Below the pieces are notes generated by a model. It was not told where the DNA came from, made no database searches, and worked only from the letters and a program-made list of their open reading frames with translations. A stretch of DNA of 64,000 nucleotides from Tamarix chinensis (lineage: Eukaryota > Streptophyta > Magnoliopsida > Caryophyllales > Tamaricaceae). The position numbers and the translations under genes are program-made. Shown here in pieces: positions 12,961-24,413 of the stretch. Every line of letters begins with the position of its first letter. The first letter of the stretch is position 1. The stretch covers positions 89,170,236 through 89,234,235 of the forward strand of contig CM060177.1 of the NCBI GenBank assembly GCA_030549775.1, in the 5' to 3' direction.

Positions 12961-13354
12961 TGCCGCCTCCGCCGTGCACCAACTCCGGTGCCTCCTATCC
13001 CCACCAACATTTGGTTGAACCCTAGACCCTCTCAACTATTTTTCCTATTTTTATAACCCTTAAATTATTTTATTTCAATTATTTGCATATAAATACTATT
13101 ATTATTATTCTTAATATTTATATTTTAATATGCATTATTAATATTATTATTAGCATTAATGTTTTTATTATTACCTATGTTGAGGGCTGAAGCCTATTAT
13201 ATTTTAATTCGATTTTATTATTATTCTTCTTATTATTTCTATATTTACTATTATTAATATTAAAATGTTATAAGTATAATTATTATTATTATTTCCTATT
13301 TCGAATTTCCATTATTATTAATAAAAATATTTTAACATTAGTTTTTCTAATAAT

Positions 13355-13355
<1 letters not shown>

Positions 13356-13391
<36 letters not shown>
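13356..13391 (+). repeat. ATT microsatellite
   Basis: Uninterrupted ATT/TTA triplets, surrounded from 13080 to 13620 by many shorter runs of the same triplet. Confidence 0.9.
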
Positions 13392-13392
<1 letters not shown>

Positions 13393-14034
13393 TCATCACT
13401 ATTATTATTATTACTAAATTTGGTTATTTAATTTACTAATAATATTATTAGTAGTATTATTTTAGTAAAAGGGATGAAGCCCTTATTTTACTATATTTTG
13501 AGTAATGTCCTTCTTATTATTATTGTTACTGTTTTTATTAACCTTATCATTATTAATATCGATATTATTTTTGGTATTTTTACTATTATTATTTTAATAT
13601 TTTATCAAAGCCTAGTCTTATATTAAGTTAGTTTTTAATAGTATTTTTGGTAGGAGGGAGTCTAATTTTAGCTTTTCTCTCATAATAGGTAAAACCAGTC
13701 AAAGTCCTAAGGAGGCGTAGGAGCATGCTCCAAGACCGGTGTCGTTTTAAGTAAGGGGTGCTAAGGCCTTTTGTGTGCTTATATGCATTATGTGCTTTGT
13801 GTGCTATGTATTCTATGTTTGTCATTATTAATTATTTCGTATGTGGTATGACATGGAGTTGAAGTATGTTTTTGTATGGCATGTGTACTATGTGTATGTG
13901 ACAATATGTATTGTGACCCTGTAAGACATGCATGAGATGATGTCGATGTGGTTTGTGTGGGAGAAATGATGAAAAAGGATGATGGGGAAAGAAGTTGACT
14001 AAGGGAAGTGAGTTGACCTAATTTTATGGTTTTA

Positions 14035-14455
14035 TAAGGAATAATCTAATGTATGGTTTTATGTGGAGAATATAATTTATGGTTTTCTGCGGAGAATATA
14101 ATATATGGTTTTATTTAGGAGAATCTAATTTATGATGTTATATAGGAGAATCGAATTTATGGTGTGTTTGGGAGAATCTAATTTATTATGTTAATTGGGA
14201 GAATCTAATTTATGATGTTATACGGGAGAATCGATTTTATGGTTTGTTGGGAGAATTTAATTTATGATGTTATTTGGGATAAATTAATTTATGATTTGAT
14301 TGGGAGAATCTAATTTATAATTTTTTTGGGGGAATCCAATTTATGGTTTTGCTTGGGAGATTCTAATTTATGATTTTATGTGGGAGAATCTAACTTATGG
14401 TCTTGTATGGGAAAATCTAATTTGTGGTTATGAATGGGAGAATCTAATCAATGGT
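14035..14455 (+). repeat. Minisatellite, about 27-29 bp unit, about 15 copies
   Basis: Units resemble GGGAGAATCTAATTTATGAT followed by a variable GTTAT segment. Copies differ by a few substitutions. It lies inside LTR copy B. Confidence 0.8.
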
Positions 14456-14459
14456 AAGG

Positions 14460-14870
14460 TAAGGATGAATCTTCGATTTTATGTGATTTAAATCTAGCGT
14501 TTGGTAAGGATTAATATTTGGTTGGTATGGATTGACTTTAGGGTTTGGTATGGACAAATCTTTGGGTTTTATATGGTTTGAATTTAGGCTTGGTATGGGT
14601 GAATCTTTGGTTTTGTGTGGATTGAATTTAGGGTTTTGTATGACGGAATCATGGTTTGTATGGTGGTATTTATGGTTGTATGGTGGTATTAGGGTTTATA
14701 TGGTGGCATTGATAGTTGTATGGTGGTATTAGGGTTTGCCTGGTTGAATTTAAGGTTTCATGTGGAATTTTAGGGTTTGCATGAAAAAGGTTTGAAGGTT
14801 TGCATGAGGAGATTAATGTCTGCATGGGTATGAAATTTACGTGTGGAAAGTTAATTTGGGATGTAAGGAA
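14460..14870 (+). repeat. Second minisatellite built on GGTTTGGTATGG
   Basis: An irregular array with units of about 20-35 bases containing GGGTTT, GTATGG and GAATTTAGGG, contiguous with the preceding minisatellite. The short frame at 14532-14732 follows from this repeat and is not a gene. Confidence 0.6.
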
Positions 14871-14954
14871 GGTAATGTAAGTGTTATTTGGGTGTTGAAC
14901 TATTTTGGACGAAAAATAGTACGTGGAGCATTATGAGGGTATGGAAGAGACTGA

Positions 14955-15145
14955 ATTAGGGTTTGGAGTAATGAACTATGGGTTGTTGTGATTAACTAGG
15001 GTTGGAGTGGATAATTGTGGTTTGTTATGATTAACTAAGGCGTGGAGTGGCTAATTATGGTTGTTATGGTTAAATAGAGTTTGGAGTGGTTGACTATGGT
15101 TTATTGTGGTTAATTAAGGTCTGTAGTGGTTGATTATGGTTTTTG
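14955..15145 (+). repeat. Third minisatellite, about 38 bp unit
   Basis: About five copies of a unit containing GTTTGGAGTGG and TTATGGTTTGTTGTGG, in LTR copy B. Confidence 0.65.
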
Positions 15146-15294
15146 TGTTATCATGTGTATGTGGTGATTAAAGTGTAATTAGGATGGTAGACTTTTAGAA
15201 TTTTGATGTGTGAAGATTTATGCATGTCCGGGGTGAAAGCTTTTGAATAAGATACTTAAGACACTAATAATTTAAAGTGGAAGATTATTGAGCC

Positions 15295-15600
15295 GGGTCC
15301 AGCCGATCCACCGGTTAGGAATAGTGGTTAGGGTTATTACCCTATGTGCGACTAATCCACCGGTAATAATAGTGGTGTGGACTTTGTCCCGCAAGTGTCC
15401 GGCCCACCGGCAATAATAGTGGGGTGACTCGAGCTCAATAAACACAAACCAGAGTTTGCTAAAGGTACTAATTACTTACAGTGAAACACCATGTGAGCAG
15501 AAACCAGCCGATCCACCGGTAAGGAATAGTGGTGTGGACTTTGTCCCGCAAGTGACCGGCCCACCGGCAATAATAGTGGGGTGTTCTTGTGCTCACATGG
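15295..15600 (+). repeat. Repeated CCACCGG-AATAGTGG motif array
   Basis: Five occurrences of a motif close to CCACCGGTAATAATAGTGG, whose CCAC and GTGG ends can pair, spaced by about 50-110 bases with conserved linkers such as GGACTTTGTCCCGCAAGTG. Related forms occur in the antisense LTR and near 55450-55590. Confidence 0.75.
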
Positions 15601-15775
15601 ACTTGATAAAAAGGCATGGTGTGAATCGGATTCTGATAAGAGATTAATCCAGATTATTCATGGGCCTTTGTATGTACTTTTACCTGGTTGGTCATATGCA
15701 TTTATGATTATGCCCTTTTTATGTTCTACATGATTTATGTGTTTATGTGTTGGCCTTAGTGCTCGGTTACCTTAC

Positions 15776-15794
15776 TCAGTACGTAGCGTACTGA
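15776..15794 (+). other. Perfect inverted repeat (hairpin) in LTR copy B
   Basis: TCAGTACG-TAG-CGTACTGA is an 8-base perfect stem with a 3-base loop. Near-identical sequence occurs at 55763-55781 and a looser form at 30127-30148, at comparable distances (about 380-470 bases) from the 3' ends of their LTRs. Confidence 0.75.
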
Positions 15795-18700
15795 TCACCC
15801 TTTTCATGGGTGCTGCTCATTCCCACGAGTAGTACGCCCTTCTGACTTGTGCAGGTGGGCAAGACATCAGTCAAGGCTGTGTGTTGAGCTTATGGTTGGC
15901 TCAAAGTTCGAGAGAGTTGTGGCCATATTTCAGTATTTATATGATCTTAATTCTTTTTGTTAATCTTTTATCGGTTGTAAGTTTAATTCTCTTTTTAATC
16001 TGAATAATAATTCTTTATGCGTACTCTGATTTTGTTTTACAACCGTTTAATGCTTTCGGAGAGTAGTTGTCTTGATTTATAATTGATGGATTACTATTTT
16101 CTTTAGCTTTAGCACTTGGTACTGGAACGGTCGGAGAGAACCGGTCTGGTACTAAGTGTGGCGGTAACATTCCCAGAATTCACAGGTTTTAAGTATTTCT
16201 ATTTTAATTGCTTCCGCTTTTCAAAAAAAAAAAATAGTGAATTTTGGGGTGTTACAACAAATCATATTCTTATTCACATTAAGTATAAGCCCCACGATTC
16301 TTAATCCGGTGGAATATATTAAAACACTTCTTAGGGACAACACACCTGAGCCACTATTATAATTTGGTAGAATGAATCCAACACCTCTTTTGGTAAAATG
16401 CACCCGAGAAACTATTCTTAAATTGATGGAACTGTCTGAATCACCTCTCAAGGACAACATATCTGAGCTACTATTATTGTTTGATGTAACAGACCCAATA
16501 TCTTATCCCAACTCACATTATCTTTCAATTTAAATGATCAGTATCATACTCAGTATTTATTATACAAGATCATCTTACAAGAATTATTCAATTTGTATGT
16601 ATTAAAATTGATAAGTACATAAACCCAACCACATAACTATCAAGGCCATCTTAGGCTCAATATTTCACATTTAGGCATATTAGACAAAAAATGGCTAAAA
16701 TGCCCTTGAGGCCAAGATCACCACATTATAATTCATGATAAATAATAACTCCATTTCATTTATAAATTTGTCATGGAAAGGATAAAATATCATAATTTAA
16801 TTAATTATCATAAAATAAATTATCAAATATGCCAAATTGACTGTTTTGCTCTCATTCATGATTCCGGATATAAAATCCTAGCAGACGTATCTAATATATT
16901 TAGAATCACATAATCTCATGCTCAATGATATATAATACATATTAGGCATGCTTATTAGGATAAATATTATAATACACATAAAATGACCAAATTACCCCTA
17001 GGGTACACATCAATAAGAACTATTCCATAATTATATCTAAGTATGCTCAACCTATCATTTCCATGTACATGTCATACATAATCATAAAGATCATTTTTAC
17101 CATACTTTCATACCCAAATTATTTTACATATGATAACATGCTCTTTTTACCAATTTTGATAACAATAATAAGCACATAATTATAAGGTAACGAATCGTGT
17201 TTGACATATTCCATACACAAAAATCCTAATGTGCAATTATGTAATATTTATAATTTTAGTAGAGTATAAAAGTTACCATATAACAAACAAACTTAACACG
17301 ATTTATACTTCAAAACCTTAATGCGTTATCATGCAATATTTACTATATTAGTAAAGTTTAAAATTAATTGATTTCAGCAAAAATGCAAATTAGCGGTATC
17401 CTATTAAAATTAATAAGGCCCTACTAGTATTTAAAAAAACAATGTACAATTACTGAATTAATATTAAATAATACTTAAAATATTGAAATATTTATTTTTT
17501 TAAATTACCAAAATACCCTTACTATTAATAATGGGTACAAAAAATTATTTTTACCCAACACTCTTCCTTATGCTACATATGCAGCATGAGCTTGGGACAT
17601 ATAAGAAGGTGTTGACAGTTGGCTGTAAGGTGGGTTGGTTGGCTGGTAGTGGTGCGAGTGATCGTAGTGGTGGTAGTGGTGAGGTCGAGGGTGTCACACT
17701 AGTGGTGGTTGGCTTAAGGTGGCTTTGTTGTGGAGGGTGGTAATGGTGGCGTTGGGTGGGATAGGATGATGGCTATGAGTGAGGTGGTGTAGGAGACTAT
17801 GGTGTTGTAAGGAAGGGTGGTCTAGGAAAGGGTAGAGCTATGGAGGAGGGAGCCAATGGTGGTGGATACGGTGTGGCATAAGGTGTCAAAGAGGCAGAGT
17901 AGCAATAATTTTGCCATTGCACAAGGTTGTGCTACGAAGGTTCTAGGTATAGGGGAAGAGAATAAGAAGCAAGGCACGGTAGGGGAGAAGGGAGAAGAAG
18001 GAGAAAAAGAAAAGAAGGATAAGAGTAGGGGGTCGTCTATGGCGACGAAAGAAGGTGGTTAGGCGATGGTAGAGGTTGTGGTGGTGATGGGGTGGTTACC
18101 CTTGGGTAGAAAGAAACTAGGATAGGGAGGTGGATGGTGGTTGATGATGATGTAGAGAAGGAAACATGGTAAGGGCTCGATGAATGGGTCAAGGTGGTGA
18201 TGGTGTAGGGGGCGACGCACGGGCGTTATGGTTGGGCATGGGCCGGTGCATGACGTGATGGGTTAGAAGAAGAAGAAGGGTGGTAGTGGAGGTGCGTCAA
18301 GGAATAAGGTGTAGATGGATATTTGTTTGAGGAGATGCAGAGGGTTGGATGGTTGTGGCTGGTGGAGGGAATGCACAAGAATGGAGGGGAGAAAGGGTTG
18401 GGATGTGGCTGGTTGGGCAAGAATGGAAGGGAGTATGAGGAATTATTAAGCTGTGGTTGAATGAAAATAGAAAGGAGTAGGGGAAACGTTGCAATGTTGG
18501 TTGTGTGTATACATATACACAAATTGAGTGGTGAGGTGATGGAGTATGGTTCTTCAGAGGGTGAGGGGAGGCTGGTTTAACAAAGTGTGAAGTGATGGTG
18601 ATAGGGTATGGGTTTGGTAGAGTGGTAAAGTAAGGGGGAGGTAGGAAGAGTGATTAAAGGAGGAATAATAGGCACGACAAGGGTTTAAGTTAAATATGGG

Positions 18701-18988
18701 GTTGGCAAGGTTATGGTAGAAATATTTTATTTTTAGTTTTAGGTTTAATTTATTTAGGTTAGGGTATTGGGTAGGAAAAAATAACAAAAAAAAAATATAT
18801 TCAATTTAGAATAGGTTTAATAGGAAGGAAAAAGGTAAAATAATAGAAAAAAATTATTTGATAAATTATTTAGGTTACAAGTCAAATGTTATTAATAGAA
18901 TAATTAGGCTAAATTTTAAGTGCTAGTTTTGCTCAAAGGCTAAATACGCAAAAACAAATGTTCTGATATTTCGGAGTGTTACAAATGA

Positions 18989-19640
18989 TACAATAGAAAA
19001 CTTCCTGTATAAAGATCCAGTAGGAAACACAAAAAATAGCCATTTAGAGTATTTTCAAAATTTTGTTACATTTTAAAACCAAAATATATTTTAGTTAACA
19101 GAATATTAATATTATTATATATAAAATGTTAAAATTTTATTTTAATTAATAAATGAAACAATTAACACCGATGATTTAAAGTAAATATGATAATATTATA
19201 TGATTTTAATAATTTGGATGAATAATATTTACTCTAAATCAATTTTAAAGTAATCTAAGACTAAAATTAATAATAATATTAATTTTGAAAATAATGTTGA
19301 TAATGATATTAAATTCAAAAATAATATTATTAATCATTATAAAACTTTATATTAATTTTTCAAAGCCATTTATGGCATGAAATTTAGTGATAATATTAAT
19401 TACGAAACTAATCTTATTATTACTTTTCATTATAATTAATTTTATAATTAATAATAATATTTATTTTATTTTTCAAATAAATATTATTATTAATAATATT
19501 TTTGAAATTAATATTTTTATTAATTTGAAAATAAAAAAATAATGAGATAAATGATGGAGTATAAATTAATTGAATTCTGTAGTTGAATTCTATATATTAA
19601 AAATCATTAACGTGTAGGCAAACCGTATCAAAATCAAAAT
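18989..19640. other. AT-rich upstream region of the F-box gene
   Basis: Mostly A/T with repeated AATAATATTAAT motifs from 19090 to 19560. No gene. The last hundred bases lead into the promoter of the host gene. Confidence 0.4.
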
Positions 19641-19673
19641 GAGAATTTATGAGGTTGGCGGTGGCATCATAAG

Positions 19674-19681
19674 ATATAAAC
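19674..19681 (+). promoter_or_regulatory. Possible TATA box of the F-box gene
   Basis: ATATAAAC-type sequence about 200 bases before the main ATG. A start site near 19705 would place both upstream ORFs in the leader. Position and spacing only; no expression evidence. Confidence 0.4.
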
Positions 19682-19775
19682 GCTATAGAAACTATTTTCG
19701 CGGGCTTTTGCCAGAAGATTCACACTTCAATCTTTAACTACTACGAGCCTTACCACTCTCTCGATACGACCTTGT

Positions 19776-19847
19776 ATGAGCTATCTCCTCCGTCGATTTC
19801 TATTTCTATCTCTAAAACCGTCGTCTACGGCACCAAGAAGGAAGTAA
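19776..19847 (+). promoter_or_regulatory. Upstream ORF, 23 codons
   Basis: ATG at 19776 runs in frame to TAA at 19845-19847 and would encode a 23-residue basic, leucine-rich peptide, ending 36 bases before the main ATG. If transcription starts upstream it should lower translation of the main frame or require reinitiation. The peptide resembles no conserved plant uORF that I know. Confidence 0.45.
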
Positions 19848-19870
19848 AAATAAAAAATACTGCAGCCGAT

Positions 19871-19876
19871 ATGTGA
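19871..19876 (+). promoter_or_regulatory. Start-stop upstream ORF (ATGTGA)
   Basis: An ATG followed at once by TGA, only 7 bases before the main ATG at 19884. Start-stop uORFs can stall ribosomes and are known in plants to regulate boron-transport genes. Whether this one acts is unknown; the sequence itself is unambiguous. Confidence 0.55.
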
Positions 19877-19883
19877 GTAGCCG

Positions 19884-21032
19884 ATGGCCGATAACTTAAA
19901 TGAAGAAACGATAGAAACTAGCCAGATGGACACTGACGATGAATCCGGCAGCACATCTGACGGAGATGAGACTGAAAGCGGCCTGGACGTAGATGACTTC
20001 AGTGGGACGTCAGACGAAGATGAGAGCGAAGTCGGTTCGGCCGATGATTCTGGCGACACGTCTGAGGAAGATGGTGAAGAAAGTTCTGCGGTTTCAGCTG
20101 GAAATGACAATTCTGGGGAGCAGCCACAGAGCAAACGGCTTAAATTGGACCGGCTGAGTACCTTACCGGACGCAATACTTCTTCATATTCTCTCAATTTT
20201 GCCGGTCGATGCGGTAGTTCGGTTAGGGATTCTCTCGAGTAAGTACCGGGACGTCTGGAGATCTCTAAATTCCTTAAATTATTTTGATGAGGCTGACTCG
20301 AAGAATCCTGAAGGATTTGTGAATTTTGTCCATGAAACCCTACTTGGTCATAAATCTGAGAATCTGGATAACTTCTGTCTCACCTTTGATTACGAAGAGC
20401 GTCTTGCTTCGAGTGTTAATCGTTGGCTTGATTTTGTGGTGAGAAAAAATGTTAGATCGCTTAAACTTCATTTCATGGTTGATGATACCAGAGATGCTGT
20501 TGCATGGGAGTATCATAAGTTGCCGGAGTTTCTCTACGACAATTCAACCTTGATTGAAATTAAAACGTCATTGTGCAATTATGCTCCTAAAAGGCAAAAT
20601 AATTGGAGGTCGCTGAAAAAACTATGCATGTACTATACAACGTTTGGTGATGGGTTGCTGCAGAAGATTTTATCTGGCTGTCCTGCTTTGGAGAATTTCG
20701 AGTTGAGTAATTGGAATGGACCTGTCAACCTTGAGATCGAATCAGCGAGTTTAAAAACACTGGCATTGATCCAACACCACCCACTGAACCGTAATTCAGA
20801 TCCAATTGAGATTTCAGCTCCTCATCTTCAGTCGTTGAGGGTTTCTGGTTACTTGGATGGGAATTATATTAAGCTCTCTAATTTAAAGTCTTTGCTTGAA
20901 GCTGATATAACCTTTCGATTGGCAGCCTTTCCTTCAACGAGAAGGCTTGAAATGAACCGAGAGATAGTGAGCAAAATTCTTGAGAATGTTTGCAGCGTGA
21001 AGCGACTTTCTGTAGGGTTTTGGTGCATCCAG
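19884..21032 (+). CDS. F-box/LRR/FBD protein, exon 1
   Basis: Encodes the first 383 residues of a likely SCF ubiquitin-ligase substrate receptor. Residues 10-75 are unusually acidic and serine-rich, followed by a short basic, NLS-like KRLKLDR. The F-box (about 89-130) begins DRLSTLPDAILLHILSILP and ends in the expected W-RSLNSL region; in this family it binds a SKP1/ASK adaptor. Residues 150-380 carry leucine-rich, irregular LRR-like repeats (for example LENFELSNWNG and LQSLRVSGYLDG) that would form the substrate-binding solenoid. The exon ends with CAG at a GT donor (21033); reading on into the intron hits a stop at 21057-21059. The ATG at 19884 is the first in this frame. No stop or shift breaks the exon, and GC content is higher than its surroundings, as expected for real coding sequence. 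Substrate unknown. Confidence 0.88.
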
Positions 21033-24000
21033 GTAAAACTTTTTGCGGTTTTTTCTTAGAGTACGATTATAGGACCTTCATCTTATAATTTCTGAATCAC
21101 ATTCAAAGAACTGTGCATATACCATTTTATGGCTTTGTATGTGTTCCTTGATAGATGAAGAGGCAAATATTGGCAGTGATTTCTTCCTTGATAGCCTTTT
21201 TTAAGAATATGAAATATTTTGATGTTCACTTTCGGTTTCATAACTCCGTTATGCCTATCAAAATGTAATAGTTCTTCAGATCTGATAGCCTAGAAACCTG
21301 ATCTTAGACCTCTCAGTTTTGGCTTCAATGCATTAAGGCTAGTGATCGTATGAAAGGACTTGTAGGAAGAAGTTATTTGATGGATTGATGACAGGTAGTG
21401 CTGTAAGGGTCCCCAATTTAACATGCAGATGCTCATTATCCAATTTGCTTTCAAACGCTAAATTGTTAGAAAGAAATGGGTTGAAGTTTCATGCTTCGTA
21501 TCAAAGATTTGCAAATGTAAACAGTAGTTGTGGGACACTTTTACAAATGTAAAACATATGTTGTGGGAGAAAGGTCATTTTTGTACCTTTTGCAAGGTGC
21601 TTCTTCCAATATTATTATGTCATTTGCTTAAAACGGATGGAATGTTGCGAAGAATATCGGGCCTAGTTTTCTAAGAGGTGAGAAATGGATGAACTCTCTA
21701 TTGACAATTGCTTCATCTTGAAGGGAGGTTGTGGCTGTTAGGAATGTAGTTGAACATGTTTGTCTCAGTTCTTAGTTTATTTAGATGACATTGACATCAT
21801 CTGACCAGGCAGCAATATTATGGGGTTTTGATCTTGTCAACATTATAGACAGCTTCGTTTTTTCATGCTTCCAGCATTTATGGAAAAAACACCATAGCTT
21901 GTAATATTTTGGGTGCTTTGATGGATAAGAATGTGAATTGTGGCTCTTTTCTTGTCATCTAGTTATTTCTCTTGGTGGAAATACACGAACTTGTTGGCCC
22001 CTACAGTAGTTTCTTTATATCAACCTGTTGATGTATGTGCTTCCCTGTGTTATAACACTCTAGGGGGCACATGGTCATGTCCCTAGCAGATGATATTTTG
22101 GTTCTAAAAAATTCATGGGGGATAAAAAATAAATGCATCTTCTTGCATGTTGATAGTGGCTTTAAAATATTTATACAATTTAAACTGAAAATGTAATACT
22201 CCGTTTCGTTGACTCTAATTACCTTACATAATTAGTCTCATAATTCATTTCTAAAAATTCTATTATCGAATTCCATTCCGTTTGTATTAAATTCGAACTT
22301 TCTATCGTTCATTTTATTCATTTTTGAAAATCGCATTTTTCGCAATTCTTCTAATACTATTGTTTTCACTCATTCGATACGTTTAAAATTTGTCAAAAAC
22401 ATTTTTGAGCTTATTCATTTCATTCGATCGCTTGAAATTCTTTTGTTTCGTCCCAATCATTGTATCGCGGAAATATTTATTTATGCGATTAACCGATTTT
22501 AGTCGTTTCCCCTCTTTTTTTTTTCCATTGGGTGTCAAATAAACTCTTAGACTAAATATTTTTATATTTTTAGTTTTCTAAAATTATTCCGCATGCATCT
22601 ATATCAATTTAAACCTTTGGTTATTCGTTCCGTAGGCTTGTAGAAAAATGTGTTTCCATAGCTTGTTCGATTTTGCCATTATTGTCCGTTTCCTTCTGTC
22701 AAGAATCAAATCAACTTCGATGCCAAATATTGTTATACATTTAGGTTTCTAAAATTATTTCGCACCTTCCCATAAATTTTCGTAAGCTTTGGGATCCATA
22801 TGCAATTTTTCCAATAAATACCTTTAACCTATTATTAGATTTTCTTACAAGTTAATTATCCAAAAATTTGATGTAAATTAATCCCGAACTATTCATCGAA
22901 TCCTAGCTAAACCAAATCAGATTTTAATTTAGTTACTTTTCATTCAACTAAAAATTTAGCCTAAAGTACATTAATCAATCATAAAAAGTTTTACACACCC
23001 ATAACTTATGTCTTACACTTGCACACCTAATCCTAGCACACAAGCGAGGCCTAATTCAAACCAAAAATTCATCCTACACTTCTCCCCCATCAAATCGCAC
23101 ATTGTTTTGCCCAAATTGAGCTTCATTGCATTAGTTCTCGCATAAAATCACGATTTTTCAGTCTGCACATCTGACTTCTTTGCAACTTTCGGCATTTCGT
23201 TCTTCTTTATTACTCAAATGTTTCTTCTCGTTTTTGTTTCATTTTAACCCTTGCATTGCACTCTTTAACTTCTAATCTTTGTTCTCTCCAAAATCACACC
23301 CTAACCTCCTTATTTTCCCCTCGTTTCCCCCCTTTGCGATCAGCTTTATTTGTAGGTAGCTGATTCATCGGGCTGATCTTTTTACCATTTCACCCAGCTT
23401 CCCCGACTGGTTCTTGGCATTATTCACTTTGTTTTCTTTTGGGCATTTTTCATTGCAATTTCCTCTATATTCTCCATCCTTTTTCCTTCATTTTCTCTTA
23501 GCTTAAGACATTGCTTGGGAGTCGCAAACTTCCCCCCTCTTGTTTTCAGCAACTTTGTTGCTCCATTTTTTGTGCAGGCCAATTCTTCTCCTTATCTTTT
23601 CTCCCCTTTCTTCTACTCTTCTCTTGCTGAATTCTCCTTAGTTTAGTTTCCAAACGGTTGATCTGAGTGTAGGAAGCTAAGTTTTGGAGGAAGTGGCATT
23701 GGCTCTTGATTTGTTCTTGCTCAATTTTCTATTCTTTCCTCTTGTTCTTCCTCTTGTTTTTTGAAGGGTAGTTGTTTTTTCTCCTTTGAAATTTTAGTTT
23801 TTTTTTTTATTATATATATATGTTATTGTTTGCTTGGTTCTTATTTTGGTATTTTTATGCATTTTTGAAGGGAATCCTATGAGGATTTTGATTTAGCCTT
23901 GGAGAAGGCACTTGTAATTATTTTTGATTGAGTTTGGGTCTAGGTAAATATAAGGGTGTGAGTATGGTAAGCTTTTATTAGGGCTAGAATCGTGTTGGGA

Positions 24001-24413
24001 TTCGCTTATTGCAAGTTTTATGTTTTTGGTAAATGGATAGCATGAACTATATGTTTTTAGGTGCAATTTATGTGTTTTAAAATATTGTATGTTACTATGT
24101 AGATATTTAAATATCATATATGTATTTATTATATTTAAATGTGTAATTTTTATACATGTGCTAATAGGTAGAATTGTATTATGCTATTCTAGAGTTAGAC
24201 TCAACAAGGGCATTTTGCCTTTCTAAGGCATTTTCATGTTAGGATAGACATTACGTGGTATCCATTAGGTTTTGTACTTAAAATTTGACACATAATATGC
24301 TAGTATTTAAGCATGCGTAGGGTTAGTTTTGTGTGGTTTAATAATTGTATGTTCTAGGGGTAAAATTGTCTTTTTACTTATGCCATGCCTTATTTTCTTC
24401 ATTAGGGTTGAAT

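Larger units (their letters stand above)
11364..16256 (+). mobile_element. Solo LTR, 4893 bp, long-LTR Gypsy family (copy B)
   Basis: Begins TGAAATGCCCCGAAAATTTC and ends GAATTTTGGGGTGTTACA, the TG...CA ends of an LTR. The 5-base target duplication ACAAA is perfect at 11359-11363 and 16257-16261. In order it holds an AT-rich U3 start, a pyrimidine-rich block (11780-12960), a TATA box, ATT microsatellites, several minisatellites and a conserved hairpin. No gag or pol lies inside, so this is the product of LTR-LTR recombination. It is inserted in sense orientation within the antisense LTR 10097-18983 and is therefore younger than that copy. Family is inferred from gag and protease of the related outer element at 49.8 and 63.2 kb (Tekay/Del-like). 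Confidence 0.88.
10097..18983 (-). mobile_element. Antisense solo LTR of the long-LTR family, split by a nested LTR
   Basis: The left end TGGAACACCCTCATTTTTAGG and the following ACCGCCACACTTAGTACAAG (about 10179-10198) are the reverse complement of the 3' end of the LTR ending at 16256. The right end, TTTCGGAGTGTTACA at 18969-18983, mirrors the 5' end of such an LTR. The G-rich block at 17620-18560 is the reverse of the pyrimidine-rich U3 block. After removing the nested LTR (11364-16256) and one target duplication, about 4.0 kb remains. Flanks AAAGG and AATGA match at only three of five positions, consistent with an old insertion. No internal coding region exists, so it is read as a solo LTR. 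Confidence 0.7.

Noticed and set aside
11767..13018. Several overlapping open frames on both strands
   Set aside because: They lie in the pyrimidine-rich LTR block, are low-complexity (runs of K/E/R or P/S/F) and have no domain; stop codons are rare there because of base bias.
14035..14455. Possible CRISPR-like array
   Set aside because: Repeats are contiguous minisatellite units without unique spacers, in a plant LTR.
18226..18787. Minus-strand frames rich in Pro, Ser and His
   Set aside because: They are the C-rich strand of the antisense LTR, equivalent to the rejected frames at 11767-13018.
19781..20134. Serine-rich minus-strand frame
   Set aside because: Shadow of the acidic repeat-like N-terminus of the F-box protein.
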